NCBI RefSeq assembly: GCF_014201715.1
Contig: NZ_JACHFD010000022.1
Coordinates: forward strand, 1 to 64,000
Reading direction: 5' to 3'
Source: Haloferula luteola
Lineage (GTDB): Bacteria > Verrucomicrobiota > Verrucomicrobiia > Verrucomicrobiales > Akkermansiaceae
Length of the DNA stretch: 64,000 bases
Below the pieces are notes generated by a model. It saw nothing but the letters and a program-made list of their open reading frames with translations, did no database searches and was not told the origin of the DNA. The position numbers were made by a program, and so were the translations under genes. How positions within the stretch are numbered: the first letter of the stretch is position 1; each line of letters starts with the position of its first letter. This document shows positions 14,691-23,713 of this stretch, piece after piece.

Positions 14691-16754
14691 TCAGGGTGTC
14701 TGACCGTTGATGGTGTAGGATCCGAGCGAACCATAATCGCTGTAACCGTTGGCGAGTGGATCTCCTTTGCCGACACCGCTCACGTGCAGGTAGTAGGTTC
14801 CGGGACCGAGGTTTGCGATAGGATGAGCGTAGGTGAGCTCACTGGGGTTGTCGCTGGTGACGAGGTTGCCCTGAGCATCGCGGATCTCGGCGAGGAGATC
14901 GAGATTGGTGCTGGGGAAGGCTCCTTCAATCAAGAACTCGGCGGTTCCTGTGGCGCCGACCGTGAAGCTGAAGACATCGACATCCGCGGTGGTTTGGAGA
15001 AGACCAGAGGCGGTGAGGGTTCCACCCTGGCTCTGCAGGGAGGTCGCGCTGGTCAAGGTGTCGCCATGGTCGTCGCTACGGTAGCTGAAGCCATTTTGGC
15101 CGGTGATGATGGCAAGGTCATCTTCAGGGTTGTCGGCATTCAGGTATTCGCCCTTCGACCACTGGGTTAGGGATTGGTAGTAGCCGACGCCCATGATCGG
15201 AGCCCAACCGGTTTCACCGTTGCCATGGCCCTGGTAGTAGCCTTCGACAGGATTGGTACGTCCATCGTGGCGAAGTCCCAAGGTATGCCCGATTTCGTGA
15301 GATGCTGCCTCTGCGATGTAGCGGCTGCTATTGGCCAACATGTCGGAAAAGATCCAGCAAGGAGTGTCGCCGGTCCAAGTGAAGGAGTTCACGTAGGCGA
15401 CTCCTCCAGCGCTGCCGTACCATTCGTTGTCGGGGGTGACAATGCATCGGATGCGGCGGTTTGAGGGCGCGGCGAGGTAGACATTTTCGTCGGTGGTGAC
15501 GTTGATCTGAAAGGGAGCGTAGTCTTCGACTACACGGGTCCAGATTTCGGTCATGGCTCCGGTGGAGAAGGTCTCGCTGATGCCCCGAGCGGTGATGGTG
15601 GCGCCGTTGGCCCAGTAAGTTCCCGAGACCGTCTGGCCGTCAAAGTCGAGGTAGGCCACCGCAGTGGCTCCGGGGAGACTATGAAGCAAGGGTATCTTGG
15701 AAGGCTCGATATCGTCGTTGAGAATGGTGCCGACGGCCGTGGCGTCTCCCAGGCTGGCGCCTGCCGGTTGGGATAGAGTCAGAGTGAGGGTCTCATCGGA
15801 TTCCAGCAAGGTGTCGCCGACCACTGGGACGCTGATGCTGGTGGAGGCGGTGTTCTTGGCGAAAGTGGCGACGCCTTGGGTGGATGCGTAGTCGCTGGGA
15901 CTGGTGGCGGAGCCATCGGACGTCGCGTATTGGACGGTAATGATGTTCTTCCGGTCTTTGGCGCTGAGGGTGAGGGGAAAGATGAGGTAGGTGGTTCCAC
16001 TTTGGCCTTCGGAGACGGTGGCGTCTCCGACAGAAATGGTGATACCGGAACCTCCGCTGGTGCCTCCGCTCCCGTCCGTGGTTCCTCCTCCTTTGCCTCC
16101 GCCGCTGGTTCCCCCCGTGGATCCGGGCTTGGCTTCTGCGATCTCCAATTGAGGCAGTCCCATGGCGACGGTGGTTCCGTGGTCTTCGATGGAGGAGCAG
16201 ATCAGATCGCTTACAGCGTGCCGTTCCGCGATGAGGTCGGAACCCGAGGGGCGGAATTCGTAGGCGATCGGTTCGCCCGGGTAGTAGAGCTGCGCGAGGA
16301 AGAAATCAGCTTCCGGGTTTTCCTGGATGAGGAGGTCTCCAGCAGGATCGCCTTCCAACTGGAGGTGCATCATGCGGGTGCCGTCGTCCTGCACGGCCAT
16401 GCGCGTGACCACTCCACGGAGGGTAGGAATGGAGCGTGCCAGAGAGAGGGAAATCCGATTTCCCTGAGTGGCATTGCGAAGAGATTCGAAGGCGTCCTTG
16501 CGAATCGGAATGGAGCTGCGGCGGGCTTCTCTGGGGTGGGTGGCCGTCGTTTCCCAAAGGTGACCTGTTGAGGTGACTTTGGTGAGTGCCTGGAGATTTC
16601 GAGCCGCTGTGTGGTTGATCGCTTGGCGAGCGGGGGGCGCGGTGGACACCTCTGGGGATTCAGTGGGCTGAGGTTGGAGGGATGTCGAGGCGATCCAAGT
16701 GGTCGCGACGAGCAGGCCTCCAGAGATCCAGAGCAGAGTTGGGCGAGTTTTCAT
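14691..16754 (-). CDS. secreted metzincin metallopeptidase with Calx-beta and pre-peptidase domains
   Basis: A 687-aa exported protein. It has a signal peptide (residues 1-24) and an N-terminal propeptide-like region to about 200. A Gly/Ser/Thr-rich linker (about 205-228) is followed by a Calx-beta domain (about 230-340, starting ITISVGDATVSEGQSG and ending GTILNDD). The catalytic domain has the extended zinc motif HEIGHTLGLRHD at 486-497 and a Met-turn-like APIMGVGYY. The C-terminal 110 residues look like a bacterial pre-peptidase (PPC) domain. The domain order and the sentence QSLTQWSKGEY after the active site are shared with the 1685-aa protein at 33898-38955, so the two are paralogues. 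A terminator follows the stop. Substrate unknown; extracellular protein degradation is the likely role. Confidence 0.88.
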   Translation of the reverse strand: MKTRPTLLWISGGLLVATTWIASTSLQPQPTESPEVSTAPPARQAINHTAARNLQALTKVTSTGHLWETTATHPREARRSSIPIRKDAFESLRNATQGNRISLSLARSIPTLRGVVTRMAVQDDGTRMMHLQLEGDPAGDLLIQENPEADFFLAQLYYPGEPIAYEFRPSGSDLIAERHAVSDLICSSIEDHGTTVAMGLPQLEIAEAKPGSTGGTSGGGKGGGTTDGSGGTSGGSGITISVGDATVSEGQSGTTYLIFPLTLSAKDRKNIITVQYATSDGSATSPSDYASTQGVATFAKNTASTSISVPVVGDTLLESDETLTLTLSQPAGASLGDATAVGTILNDDIEPSKIPLLHSLPGATAVAYLDFDGQTVSGTYWANGATITARGISETFSTGAMTEIWTRVVEDYAPFQINVTTDENVYLAAPSNRRIRCIVTPDNEWYGSAGGVAYVNSFTWTGDTPCWIFSDMLANSSRYIAEAASHEIGHTLGLRHDGRTNPVEGYYQGHGNGETGWAPIMGVGYYQSLTQWSKGEYLNADNPEDDLAIITGQNGFSYRSDDHGDTLTSATSLQSQGGTLTASGLLQTTADVDVFSFTVGATGTAEFLIEGAFPSTNLDLLAEIRDAQGNLVTSDNPSELTYAHPIANLGPGTYYLHVSGVGKGDPLANGYSDYGSLGSYTINGQTP

Positions 16755-16920
16755 GGGGATGGGGTTGGGGTGAGAACGAGTTCAAAATCCCAAAAGGGCT
16801 TTCGAAAATCGTCCTTTATCAACCTGATCTCCTCGCCCTTTCGCAATGGAAATGTGCGGTCCTCCCTCATCACGGGCCCGCAATTGGGGGGACCGGATTT
16901 CAGCTCGTGAGGGCAACGAA

Positions 16921-16938
16921 GCGGGTCTGTTAGGCCCG
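16921..16938 (-). terminator. possible weak hairpin at the end of the SulP gene
   Basis: GCGGGTC and GGCCCGC flank a short loop that includes the stop codon of the SulP gene. No T-run follows on the minus strand, so this is only a weak terminator candidate. Confidence 0.3.
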
Positions 16939-18507
16939 CGATTTCAGCCGAGCCACTGAGTAGGCAGGATCATCGGGGAGTACTTCGACCTGCACGATGG
17001 AGCCTGCGCGTTCCAGCATTTGGCGGCAGTCCGGCGAGAGGTGGCGGAGGCGCAGAGTCTTTCCTGCTTTGCGGTAGCGTTCGGCGAGGGAATGGAGGGA
17101 TTCCAAGCCAGAGAGGTCGCAGACCCGCGCTTTGGCGAAATCGAGAACGATCTCTGGGACGTCGGAGCGTGCCTGGAAGTGTTCGGCGAAATCCCGGACC
17201 GACCCGAAGTAGAGGAGGCCTTCAATCGAGTAGATTCTTTCGTGGCCGGTATCGTGGACGAGCTCGACGTGAACGTGCTTTGAGCTCTGCCAAGCGAAAA
17301 CGAGGGCGGAAACGATGATGCCGATGAAGACGGCGGTGGCAAGATCGTGGAGGAATACGGTGACGAGGGTGACGGTGAGAATCACCAGGACGTCGCTATG
17401 GGGGACCCGGCCAAAGGTGCGGAGCGATGACCACTCGAAGGTTCCGATGACGACCATGAACATGACCCCGACGAGGGCTGCGATCGGGATCTTTTCGATG
17501 ACCGGTCCGCCGATCATGATAAATAGGGCGAGAGCGACAGCAGCGGTGATGCCGGAGGTGCGACCCCGCCCGCCCGATTTGATGTTGATCAGGGATTGGC
17601 CGATCATGGCGCAGCCTCCCATGCCCCCGAACAGGCCCGAGAGGAAATTGGCGGATCCTTGAGCGACGCATTCGCGGTTGCCTTGTCCGCGGGTTTCGGT
17701 GATTTCATCGATGAGCTGGAGAGTCATCAAGGATTCGATGATGCCGACCATGGCGACGATAAAGGCCGTCTTGAGGAGGAAAGGCCACTCGGCTGCCCAA
17801 TCGATGCCGGTGGGCAGGTGAGGGAGAGGAAAGCTACCTGCGAGCTTGCCCTCGGGATTTCCTTTGGCCTGTGCCAAGACATCGGAGACGGTGGGGCTAT
17901 CCTTGAATACGAGGAAGGCGAGGAGCCCGACGCTGACGATGGCGACCAGCGAGGAAGGCACGGCTTTGGTAAGCTTGGGGAAGAATTGAATGATCGACAT
18001 CGTCAGAAGGACGAGTCCGACCATGATCGCCAGAGCTTGTCCGCTCAGCCACTCTCCGCTGGCAGGATTTCGAAAGGATGGAAACTGAGCCATCAGGATG
18101 ACGATGGCCAATCCGTTGACGAAACCGATCATGACCGGATGAGGGACGAGGCGGATGAAGCGTCCGAGTTTGAGCAGGCCGAATAGGATTTGGACTCCCC
18201 CGGCGATCATGATGACGGCGAAGAGGTACTGCAGACCGAGGCCTTCGCCGAGGGCGTCGCCGTGTTGGACGGCTTTGCCGACGACGACGGCGATCGCGCC
18301 CGTGGCTCCGGAGATCATCCCGGGTCGGCCCCCGAAGGCGGCGGTGATGAAGCCCATGAAAACGGCAGCCCAGAGGCCGACCAATGGATCCACCCCGGCG
18401 GCAAAGGCGAAGGCGATGGCCTCTGGAACGAGGGCGAGGGCGACGGTGAGGCCAGAGAGAAAATCGTCTTTGTAGGTGCCTTGCTTGCGCTGGAAGAGGT
18501 CGAACAT
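16930..18507 (-). CDS. SulP family inorganic anion transporter with STAS domain
   Basis: A 525-aa membrane protein. The N-terminal 390 residues form the SulP transport domain. The signature LSGLTVALALVPEAIAFAF sits near the start, with GGRPGMISGATGAIAVVVG and the NFLSGLFGGMGGCAMIGQS stretch further in. The last 120 residues are a STAS domain with VLDFAKARVCDLSGLESL, in which the D-L-S-G motif parallels the regulatory loop of anti-sigma factor antagonists. The family moves sulfate, bicarbonate or other anions, often with Na+ or H+; the substrate cannot be read from sequence. It is monocistronic, with 175 bp to the metzincin gene downstream. Confidence 0.92.
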   Translation of the reverse strand: MFDLFQRKQGTYKDDFLSGLTVALALVPEAIAFAFAAGVDPLVGLWAAVFMGFITAAFGGRPGMISGATGAIAVVVGKAVQHGDALGEGLGLQYLFAVIMIAGGVQILFGLLKLGRFIRLVPHPVMIGFVNGLAIVILMAQFPSFRNPASGEWLSGQALAIMVGLVLLTMSIIQFFPKLTKAVPSSLVAIVSVGLLAFLVFKDSPTVSDVLAQAKGNPEGKLAGSFPLPHLPTGIDWAAEWPFLLKTAFIVAMVGIIESLMTLQLIDEITETRGQGNRECVAQGSANFLSGLFGGMGGCAMIGQSLINIKSGGRGRTSGITAAVALALFIMIGGPVIEKIPIAALVGVMFMVVIGTFEWSSLRTFGRVPHSDVLVILTVTLVTVFLHDLATAVFIGIIVSALVFAWQSSKHVHVELVHDTGHERIYSIEGLLYFGSVRDFAEHFQARSDVPEIVLDFAKARVCDLSGLESLHSLAERYRKAGKTLRLRHLSPDCRQMLERAGSIVQVEVLPDDPAYSVARLKSRA

Positions 18508-18657
18508 AGGAGCGGTGAGGCGATTCAGGTCGACGGGGGGTTGGGGGAATCTGCGAGGAATGACAAGGAGGGAATCGGATTCCCTGGTCAGGAGGGCTCC
18601 CGGAAAAACGCCTCATTCCCTGAAAAATGGGAAAGGTTTCCCGCGTTACCGAGTTTC

Positions 18658-19911
18658 ATGAGTGGATCCAAAAACGCGGTGTTGCAGGGAGGCGGCATGC
18701 TGTTGGCCTTGGGAGCAGGGATCATCCTTGGCCGAGCAGGGAAAGGTGGCGCCGCCGACGATGCTGCGGGTGCGGGTGGAGAAGTTCCTTCGCGATGGGG
18801 CGCGAATGGTGGGGTGGCGGGGTCCGAGGGCGGACCCGGGGTCGGGAAGGTGAGTGCGCGGGATGGTGAAGGTCAGGGCTCCCTTGCGGGGCAGGGTCTG
18901 CAGTCGATTCTCGATTCCCCCAGTCGATTGGAGCGCATCCAACGATTGCTGGCGTACTTGGATCGATTGCCGACGGATCAGTTTGCAGAGGTGTATGCGG
19001 AGTTGGCGAATTCCCCGCAGGCGGATCTTCATGGATCCGAGCGTTCATTGATTTTGCAGGCCTGGGGTGAGCGCGATCCAGCATCGGCCATCGCTTACAT
19101 CCAGGACCACGAAGGCAATGACTGGGAGCGCGAGACGGTGCTTTCGAGTTGGGCGGCGATCGATCCTGAAGGGGCTTTTGCCTGGGCAGCGGGAGCCGAT
19201 GACGAAGGTCAGGTAAATAATTGGATTTTGGGAGCTTTGCGTGGTGTCGCGGCGACCAGTCCGGAGTTGGCACGGGATTTTTTGGTGGGATTGGAAGACG
19301 GGCGAACCCGGTCGCGGGCACTGCGGGATATCCAGCGCAACATCACCCAATTTGGATACGATTACACGGAGAGCTGGATCGGGGGAATCGGGGATGATGG
19401 GTTGCGCAATGAAGCGGCCCGTCGGATGGCAGGGGAAATGGCGGAGATGGATCCGGAGAGGGCAGCGGCGTGGAATACGGCGATTGCGGATCGCGACACC
19501 CGACGGGATGTTTCGGAGGATGTGTCCGACCGGTGGGCGCGGCAGGATTTGGACGGTGCCCGACAGTGGGTCGAATCATTGCCAGCGGACACCCAGAGTG
19601 AGGCGGCGGAAGGAGTGGCTCGGCAGTTTGCCAGGATGGATACGATTGGAGCTGCCGAATGGTTGGTCGGGCTGGGTGACAATCCGGATCTTGACGGGGC
19701 GCGGCAGGTCTACATTCAGGAAGCTTTTCGCGACAACCCCCAAGCTTCGCTTGAGTTTGTGGGATATCTTTCCGACGAGAGATCGCGGAATCGCAATTAT
19801 TTCCGGCTGATGCGGGACTGGATGCGACGTGATGAGGCCTCGGCTCGGGCATGGGCCTCGGCCAATGCGGATTATCTGCCCGAGCCTTTGGTGGAGCGGG
19901 TGCAGCGCTGA
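18658..19911 (+). CDS. helical repeat protein, Verrucomicrobia-type, unknown function
   Basis: A 417-aa protein with a hydrophobic N-terminal segment (residues 12-26) that can act as signal or anchor, and a glycine-rich linker to about 85. From residue 90 onward it is built from repeated helical units of about 30-40 residues. Their shared core is an aromatic or small residue, then D-P-x-x-A and a tryptophan, e.g. GERDPASAIAYI, AAIDPEGAFAWA, AEMDPERAAAWN, ARQDLDGARQWV, ARMDTIGAAEWLV, RRDEASARAWA. This looks like a TPR/HEAT-like solenoid, so protein binding is the likely role. The frame is open back to 18190, but only ATG 18658 avoids running antisense through the SulP gene. It stands alone between the SulP and hydrolase genes. 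Confidence 0.72.
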   Translation: MSGSKNAVLQGGGMLLALGAGIILGRAGKGGAADDAAGAGGEVPSRWGANGGVAGSEGGPGVGKVSARDGEGQGSLAGQGLQSILDSPSRLERIQRLLAYLDRLPTDQFAEVYAELANSPQADLHGSERSLILQAWGERDPASAIAYIQDHEGNDWERETVLSSWAAIDPEGAFAWAAGADDEGQVNNWILGALRGVAATSPELARDFLVGLEDGRTRSRALRDIQRNITQFGYDYTESWIGGIGDDGLRNEAARRMAGEMAEMDPERAAAWNTAIADRDTRRDVSEDVSDRWARQDLDGARQWVESLPADTQSEAAEGVARQFARMDTIGAAEWLVGLGDNPDLDGARQVYIQEAFRDNPQASLEFVGYLSDERSRNRNYFRLMRDWMRRDEASARAWASANADYLPEPLVERVQR

Positions 19912-19992
19912 GACTGGTTGGTTTTGTCAATGTTTTGCCCCAAGGATTCGATAGTGCGGATTCGTTCGCTGGGTGCATGATACCGGCGCAAA

Positions 19993-20952
19993 ATGAAGGA
20001 GAACGAACGGGTCGAGTTGCCGGACGGGCGCCACTTGGGATTTGCGGAATACGGGGATCCTGACGGGAAGCCGGTGATGTATTTCCATGGATGGCCGAGT
20101 AGTCGCTATCAAGCGGCGTTCACGGACGGTCCGGCGCGCGAGCGTGGCTTGCGAATACTTGCACCGGATCGACCGGGTGTGGGGTTATCGGATCCTCTTC
20201 CTGGTAGGCATTTCTCGGATTGGCCTGGGGACGTGGCGGCATTTGCGGATGCCCTTGGAATTGGATCGTTCTCGATTCTCGGGATTTCCGGGGGGGGGCC
20301 CTATGCGTTGGCCAGCTGTGTGGCGCTGCCCGAGAGGATTGAACGGGCGGCGATGATTTGTGGGGCGCCGCCTCTGGCGGAAAAGTCCGACCGCTCTCAC
20401 ATGCATTGGGCATACCGAAGTTTGGCGGGATTGAAGTCGTTCCGCCGCCATGCGGTGCCATGGGTGATTCCTTTGAGTGAGTGGATGATTGGACGCGGGG
20501 CTCAACACCCGCCGATGTCTTGGATGCTGAAGAGCGTGCCGCCACGCGATCGGGAGGCTCTCTTCACCAGTGGGGGCTGGGACATGGTCACGCGCAGCTA
20601 TCTTGAGGCTGTGAGAAATGGTTGCGACGCGATGCTCACCGAGGGAGAGCTCTATCTTGAGCCATGGGACTTTCGTCCGGAGGAGATTCGGGTGCCGATG
20701 GAGATTTGGCACGGAACCCAGGATGCGAATCTGCCGTGCGAAGTCGCTCAGCGTCTGTGTCAGAGAATTCCCACAGCCCATGGAAATTGGATCGAAGGTG
20801 AGGGGCATTACTCGATCGCTGTGTTCTATTCGAATGCTGCGCTCGATTGGTTGGCGGCGGGATCGGGAATCGTTTCTTTATCCGAGGGAGTAGGAGATGA
20901 GCCGGCATCTTTGGGGTCTGAAATGTCGGAGGTGGCCCCCATTTCCTCCTAA
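19993..20952 (+). CDS. alpha/beta-fold hydrolase
   Basis: A 319-aa cytoplasmic protein of the alpha/beta hydrolase superfamily. The oxyanion HGWPSSR motif lies at 32-38. The nucleophile elbow is GISGGG with S99, the acid is D244 (HGTQD) and the base is H272 (EGEGHYS). All three catalytic residues are in the usual order. The first 25 residues (VELPDGRHLGFAEYGDPDG) are typical of the MhpC-like branch of esterases and epoxide-hydrolase-like enzymes. The substrate is not predictable. The next gene starts 38 bp downstream on the same strand. Confidence 0.88.
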   Translation: MKENERVELPDGRHLGFAEYGDPDGKPVMYFHGWPSSRYQAAFTDGPARERGLRILAPDRPGVGLSDPLPGRHFSDWPGDVAAFADALGIGSFSILGISGGGPYALASCVALPERIERAAMICGAPPLAEKSDRSHMHWAYRSLAGLKSFRRHAVPWVIPLSEWMIGRGAQHPPMSWMLKSVPPRDREALFTSGGWDMVTRSYLEAVRNGCDAMLTEGELYLEPWDFRPEEIRVPMEIWHGTQDANLPCEVAQRLCQRIPTAHGNWIEGEGHYSIAVFYSNAALDWLAAGSGIVSLSEGVGDEPASLGSEMSEVAPISS

Positions 20953-20990
20953 GCGTCTTCCCGGCAGCTGCGTTACTGGGGGCGAATTCT

Positions 20991-22166
20991 ATGAGCATTC
21001 ACGCCCAGCAAACCCCCGAAGTTCTTCACAAGCTGAAAGCGCAGAAGCGCATGGCGACTTTCAGTTCGATCGGCATTGCGATCCTCGTGCTGGTCTTGGT
21101 GGGGTTGATTCTCGCCTTCTTCATGATCGCCCCTTTCCTCCGGGAAACGCCGGTGATCGTGACGTATGCCTCCCCCGCGACGGCGGAGCAGGACACGCCC
21201 AAGCCGGTGACGAAGATGACGCGATCGAAACCGCAGGCGCCATCATCGGCGGCGACCAAGGTGATCACGGCGGCGACCTCGGCACCATTGGCGATTCCCA
21301 CGGTGGATGTGGAGGTGGACATGCCGAGCATGGATTTCGGCTCAGGGGATGATTTTGGTGAGGGCTTGTTTGATTCTGGTGGTGATGGCGGAATGGGCGG
21401 TGGCGGTGGCAGCATGGGTTTTGGCAGTACGACACGGATTTCCGGGGCGCTGCGTGGCCATCTCTATGACTTCAAACAGAATCGCCGAGGTCGTGAAAGT
21501 GATGAGCAGGATCCGATGTTGTTCAGCGGCATCGTCGATCGCATCCAACGCCGGGATTTCTCGGAGGGGGTGCTGGGTCGCTATTTTCAGGCTCCCAATG
21601 AATTGTCGCTCACCAACTTGGCGATCCCGAGTCAGAATGCCTCGGAGGGTCCACGGTTTTTCGGTGCGGAGAAGGTGATGGAACCGAAGATGTGGATGGC
21701 GCACTATTCGGGAAATGTGGTCGCTCTTCAGCCAGGGACCTATCGTTTCGTGGCCATGGGCGACGACTATGTCTCCGTGTTTTTGAATGGGGATCCGAAG
21801 ATGATTGCCCACCGCCCGGACATGGGGAACGAGGTGCTGGGTAATTGGAAGCCAGCAGCGGAAAGTGGAAAATGGGCGGCACCTTCGGGGGGGATTCCCC
21901 TGGTGGTGGGAGATTGGGTGGAGTTCAAGGCAGGGGAGCCCCAAAAGCTCGACTTGGCGATTGGTGAGCGGCCGGGTGGCTATCTGTTCTTCATCCTGAT
22001 GGTGGAGAAAAAGGGTGAGACCTATCGCAAAGCCCCGGATGGGCGACCGATTCTTCCGTTGTTCACGACCTCGATGTTCTCAGACGAGGATAAGAAATCC
22101 ATTTCCGGTCGTTTCGGAGGATACGAGCTGGAGTGGGACAAAGTACCGGTGTTTCCGGCCCAATGA
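20991..22166 (+). CDS. single-TM protein with PA14-like domain, unknown function
   Basis: A 391-aa protein I do not recognise by name. Residues 1-26 are cytoplasmic and basic; a strong transmembrane helix spans about 27-50. A Pro/Thr/Ala-rich linker (55-105) and a glycine-rich segment (115-145, GGDGGMGGGGGSMGFG) precede a globular domain. This contains GTYRFVAMGDDYVSVFLNG, which resembles the core strand pair of PA14 carbohydrate-binding domains (DD followed by a small strand and NG/DG). A TonB-like layout (short cytoplasmic tail, one helix, long flexible linker) is visible but no TonB C-terminal domain. It converges with the next gene, with six bases between the stops. Confidence 0.65.
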   Translation: MSIHAQQTPEVLHKLKAQKRMATFSSIGIAILVLVLVGLILAFFMIAPFLRETPVIVTYASPATAEQDTPKPVTKMTRSKPQAPSSAATKVITAATSAPLAIPTVDVEVDMPSMDFGSGDDFGEGLFDSGGDGGMGGGGGSMGFGSTTRISGALRGHLYDFKQNRRGRESDEQDPMLFSGIVDRIQRRDFSEGVLGRYFQAPNELSLTNLAIPSQNASEGPRFFGAEKVMEPKMWMAHYSGNVVALQPGTYRFVAMGDDYVSVFLNGDPKMIAHRPDMGNEVLGNWKPAAESGKWAAPSGGIPLVVGDWVEFKAGEPQKLDLAIGERPGGYLFFILMVEKKGETYRKAPDGRPILPLFTTSMFSDEDKKSISGRFGGYELEWDKVPVFPAQ

Positions 22167-22172
22167 TGGATT

Positions 22173-23234
22173 TCAACCAGCAGCGGCGCGAATCGTTCGG
22201 TGGATGAAGCGAAGCTTTGCTTCGACTGGTTTCGAGAGAACGAACGGGTAGGCATCTTGGAGGCCCATGCTGCGATTGAGCGCATTCATCGCATAGGTCA
22301 CCGGAACCCAGCTTTCGATGAGGGTGCGGAAGGTGCTTTCGCTTGGATCGTCAGGAAGCTGGGTTGCTTCAAGGGACGGGCGGTTCACGTCGCTGGGCCG
22401 AAGGCTCAGCCCGCAGCTGGATGCCGTTTCGAGGACGGCAGACATGTGGAGGTAGTGCGCCCAAGTTTCGGCCCAGTCCTCCCATGGGTGGGAGGCGGCG
22501 TAGGGGCTGATGTGCTGATTTTCCCATCCCATTGGAGGCCCCGCGGCGTAGTGGCGTTCGAGGGCCTCGGTGTAGTCGATCCGTTCGTCTCCAAAGTGCT
22601 CGCGAAACGCGTCGAGCCGACCTCCATCGCGGATGATACGGTCCCAGTAGTAGTGACCTACCTCATGGCGGAAGTGCCCAAGCAAGGTGCGATAACGTTC
22701 GCCCATTTGTTCGCGGCGTTCTTCACGCTCGGCGTCGTCTGCCTCAGCGATGTTGAGGGTGATGATGCCATTTTCATGTCCAGTGAGGACGGTGCTGGTG
22801 GTGTCGGCAAGAAACCGGAAGGCGAGGCCGGATGCGGGATCGTCATGACGATCGGCGAGGGGCAGCTCCAGCCGGGTGAGAGCATAGAGAAGGCGGCGTT
22901 GGGCCAGCTGCAGGCGGCGCCATCGATCGAGGTTCTGGGGTAGGGATAAGTCAGGGATGACTTCGGTGAACAAGCACCAGCGGCAAAGGGAAGAAGAGGA
23001 GTCCGCGGGAACGGCCTCATTGCAGAGCGCGTGATCGACTCCATTTTGGCAAAGGCGATAGCCGGATGGAGAGGTCCGTTCGCGCGGCGAGCGCCAGAGG
23101 CCACCCTCCATGGGATAAAGGCTACCGACTTCCATGCGTTCGGGGAGGAACGCGAGGTGCGTGCCACAGGTCACACAGATGTCGTTCTCGAAGTAGACTG
23201 GAGAAGCGCATTCGTCGCATCGGAAGATTTGCAT
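22173..23234 (-). CDS. putative zinc-binding metallopeptidase (Peptidase_Mx-like)
   Basis: A 353-aa protein with no signal peptide. Residues 4-24 form a zinc ribbon (CDECASPVYFENDICVTCG), and further cysteines near 63, 71, 84 and 87 (LCNEAVP, LCRWC) could form a second metal site. The catalytic segment is H190-E-V-G-H194-YYW, and a downstream acidic DERIDYTEALERHY stretch supplies a candidate third ligand. This arrangement is that of the Peptidase_Mx family of cytoplasmic putative zinc peptidases, whose substrates are unknown. The gene ends convergently with the PA14-like gene and lies 57 bp downstream of a small membrane protein on the same strand. Confidence 0.85.
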   Translation of the reverse strand: MQIFRCDECASPVYFENDICVTCGTHLAFLPERMEVGSLYPMEGGLWRSPRERTSPSGYRLCQNGVDHALCNEAVPADSSSSLCRWCLFTEVIPDLSLPQNLDRWRRLQLAQRRLLYALTRLELPLADRHDDPASGLAFRFLADTTSTVLTGHENGIITLNIAEADDAEREERREQMGERYRTLLGHFRHEVGHYYWDRIIRDGGRLDAFREHFGDERIDYTEALERHYAAGPPMGWENQHISPYAASHPWEDWAETWAHYLHMSAVLETASSCGLSLRPSDVNRPSLEATQLPDDPSESTFRTLIESWVPVTYAMNALNRSMGLQDAYPFVLSKPVEAKLRFIHRTIRAAAG

Positions 23235-23291
23235 GCAGAACCCATTCTAACGCGAATTTGGCGTGTGGGAATCCGCATCTTTTCCCGGAGC

Positions 23292-23702
23292 TTAGCGCCT
23301 GAGGTGGTCGTCAAAGGGCGGCGAATAGAGCATCCAATGAAGCAGGGAGAGGACGGATCCAACCATGGCAACCACCACCACGATGAACCATGGAGTGACT
23401 GCAAGGGCATTGGAAGCGGGGGTCGGTGGGACGATGAAGGACATGGCCATCCAGCCGGCGAGGGCGAGGTAGTGGACCACGAACACCCAGTTGGCAGCCA
23501 CTCGGGCTCCGGGAAGACTGAGGAACAGTGCGATGCCCACTGGAAGAAAGAGGGCGCCAAGATGAGGGTGAATCTGTCCTCGGATGGATGAATTTAGGGA
23601 ATCGAATGCGCCGCCGATCCCCAGCAGGAGGATCATGGTGCAGGTGAAACACACGCGTATCGACATCGCTCTCAGTAAGGCTCGGTGCCAAACGATCGGC
23701 AA
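23292..23702 (-). CDS. small four-TM membrane protein
   Basis: A 136-aa protein with four hydrophobic helices (about 14-32, 47-64, 71-90 and 102-122) and short loops; the C-terminus is charged. No family was recognised. ATG 23666 (residue 13) is an alternative start. It lies 11 bp after the GH127 gene on the same strand and may be co-transcribed with it, but nothing ties it to sugar metabolism. Confidence 0.6.
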   Translation of the reverse strand: MPIVWHRALLRAMSIRVCFTCTMILLLGIGGAFDSLNSSIRGQIHPHLGALFLPVGIALFLSLPGARVAANWVFVVHYLALAGWMAMSFIVPPTPASNALAVTPWFIVVVVAMVGSVLSLLHWMLYSPPFDDHLRR

Positions 23703-23713
23703 GCTTCGGTGGA

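Noticed and set aside
18190-18657. 468-base upstream extension of the helical-repeat gene
   Set aside because: It runs antisense into the SulP gene and encodes low-complexity sequence; ATG 18658 starts the hydrophobic leader.
19924-19955. TTGTCA ... GATAGT as a promoter for the hydrolase gene
   Set aside because: The spacing is 20 bases and the second box is poor, so it is not convincing.
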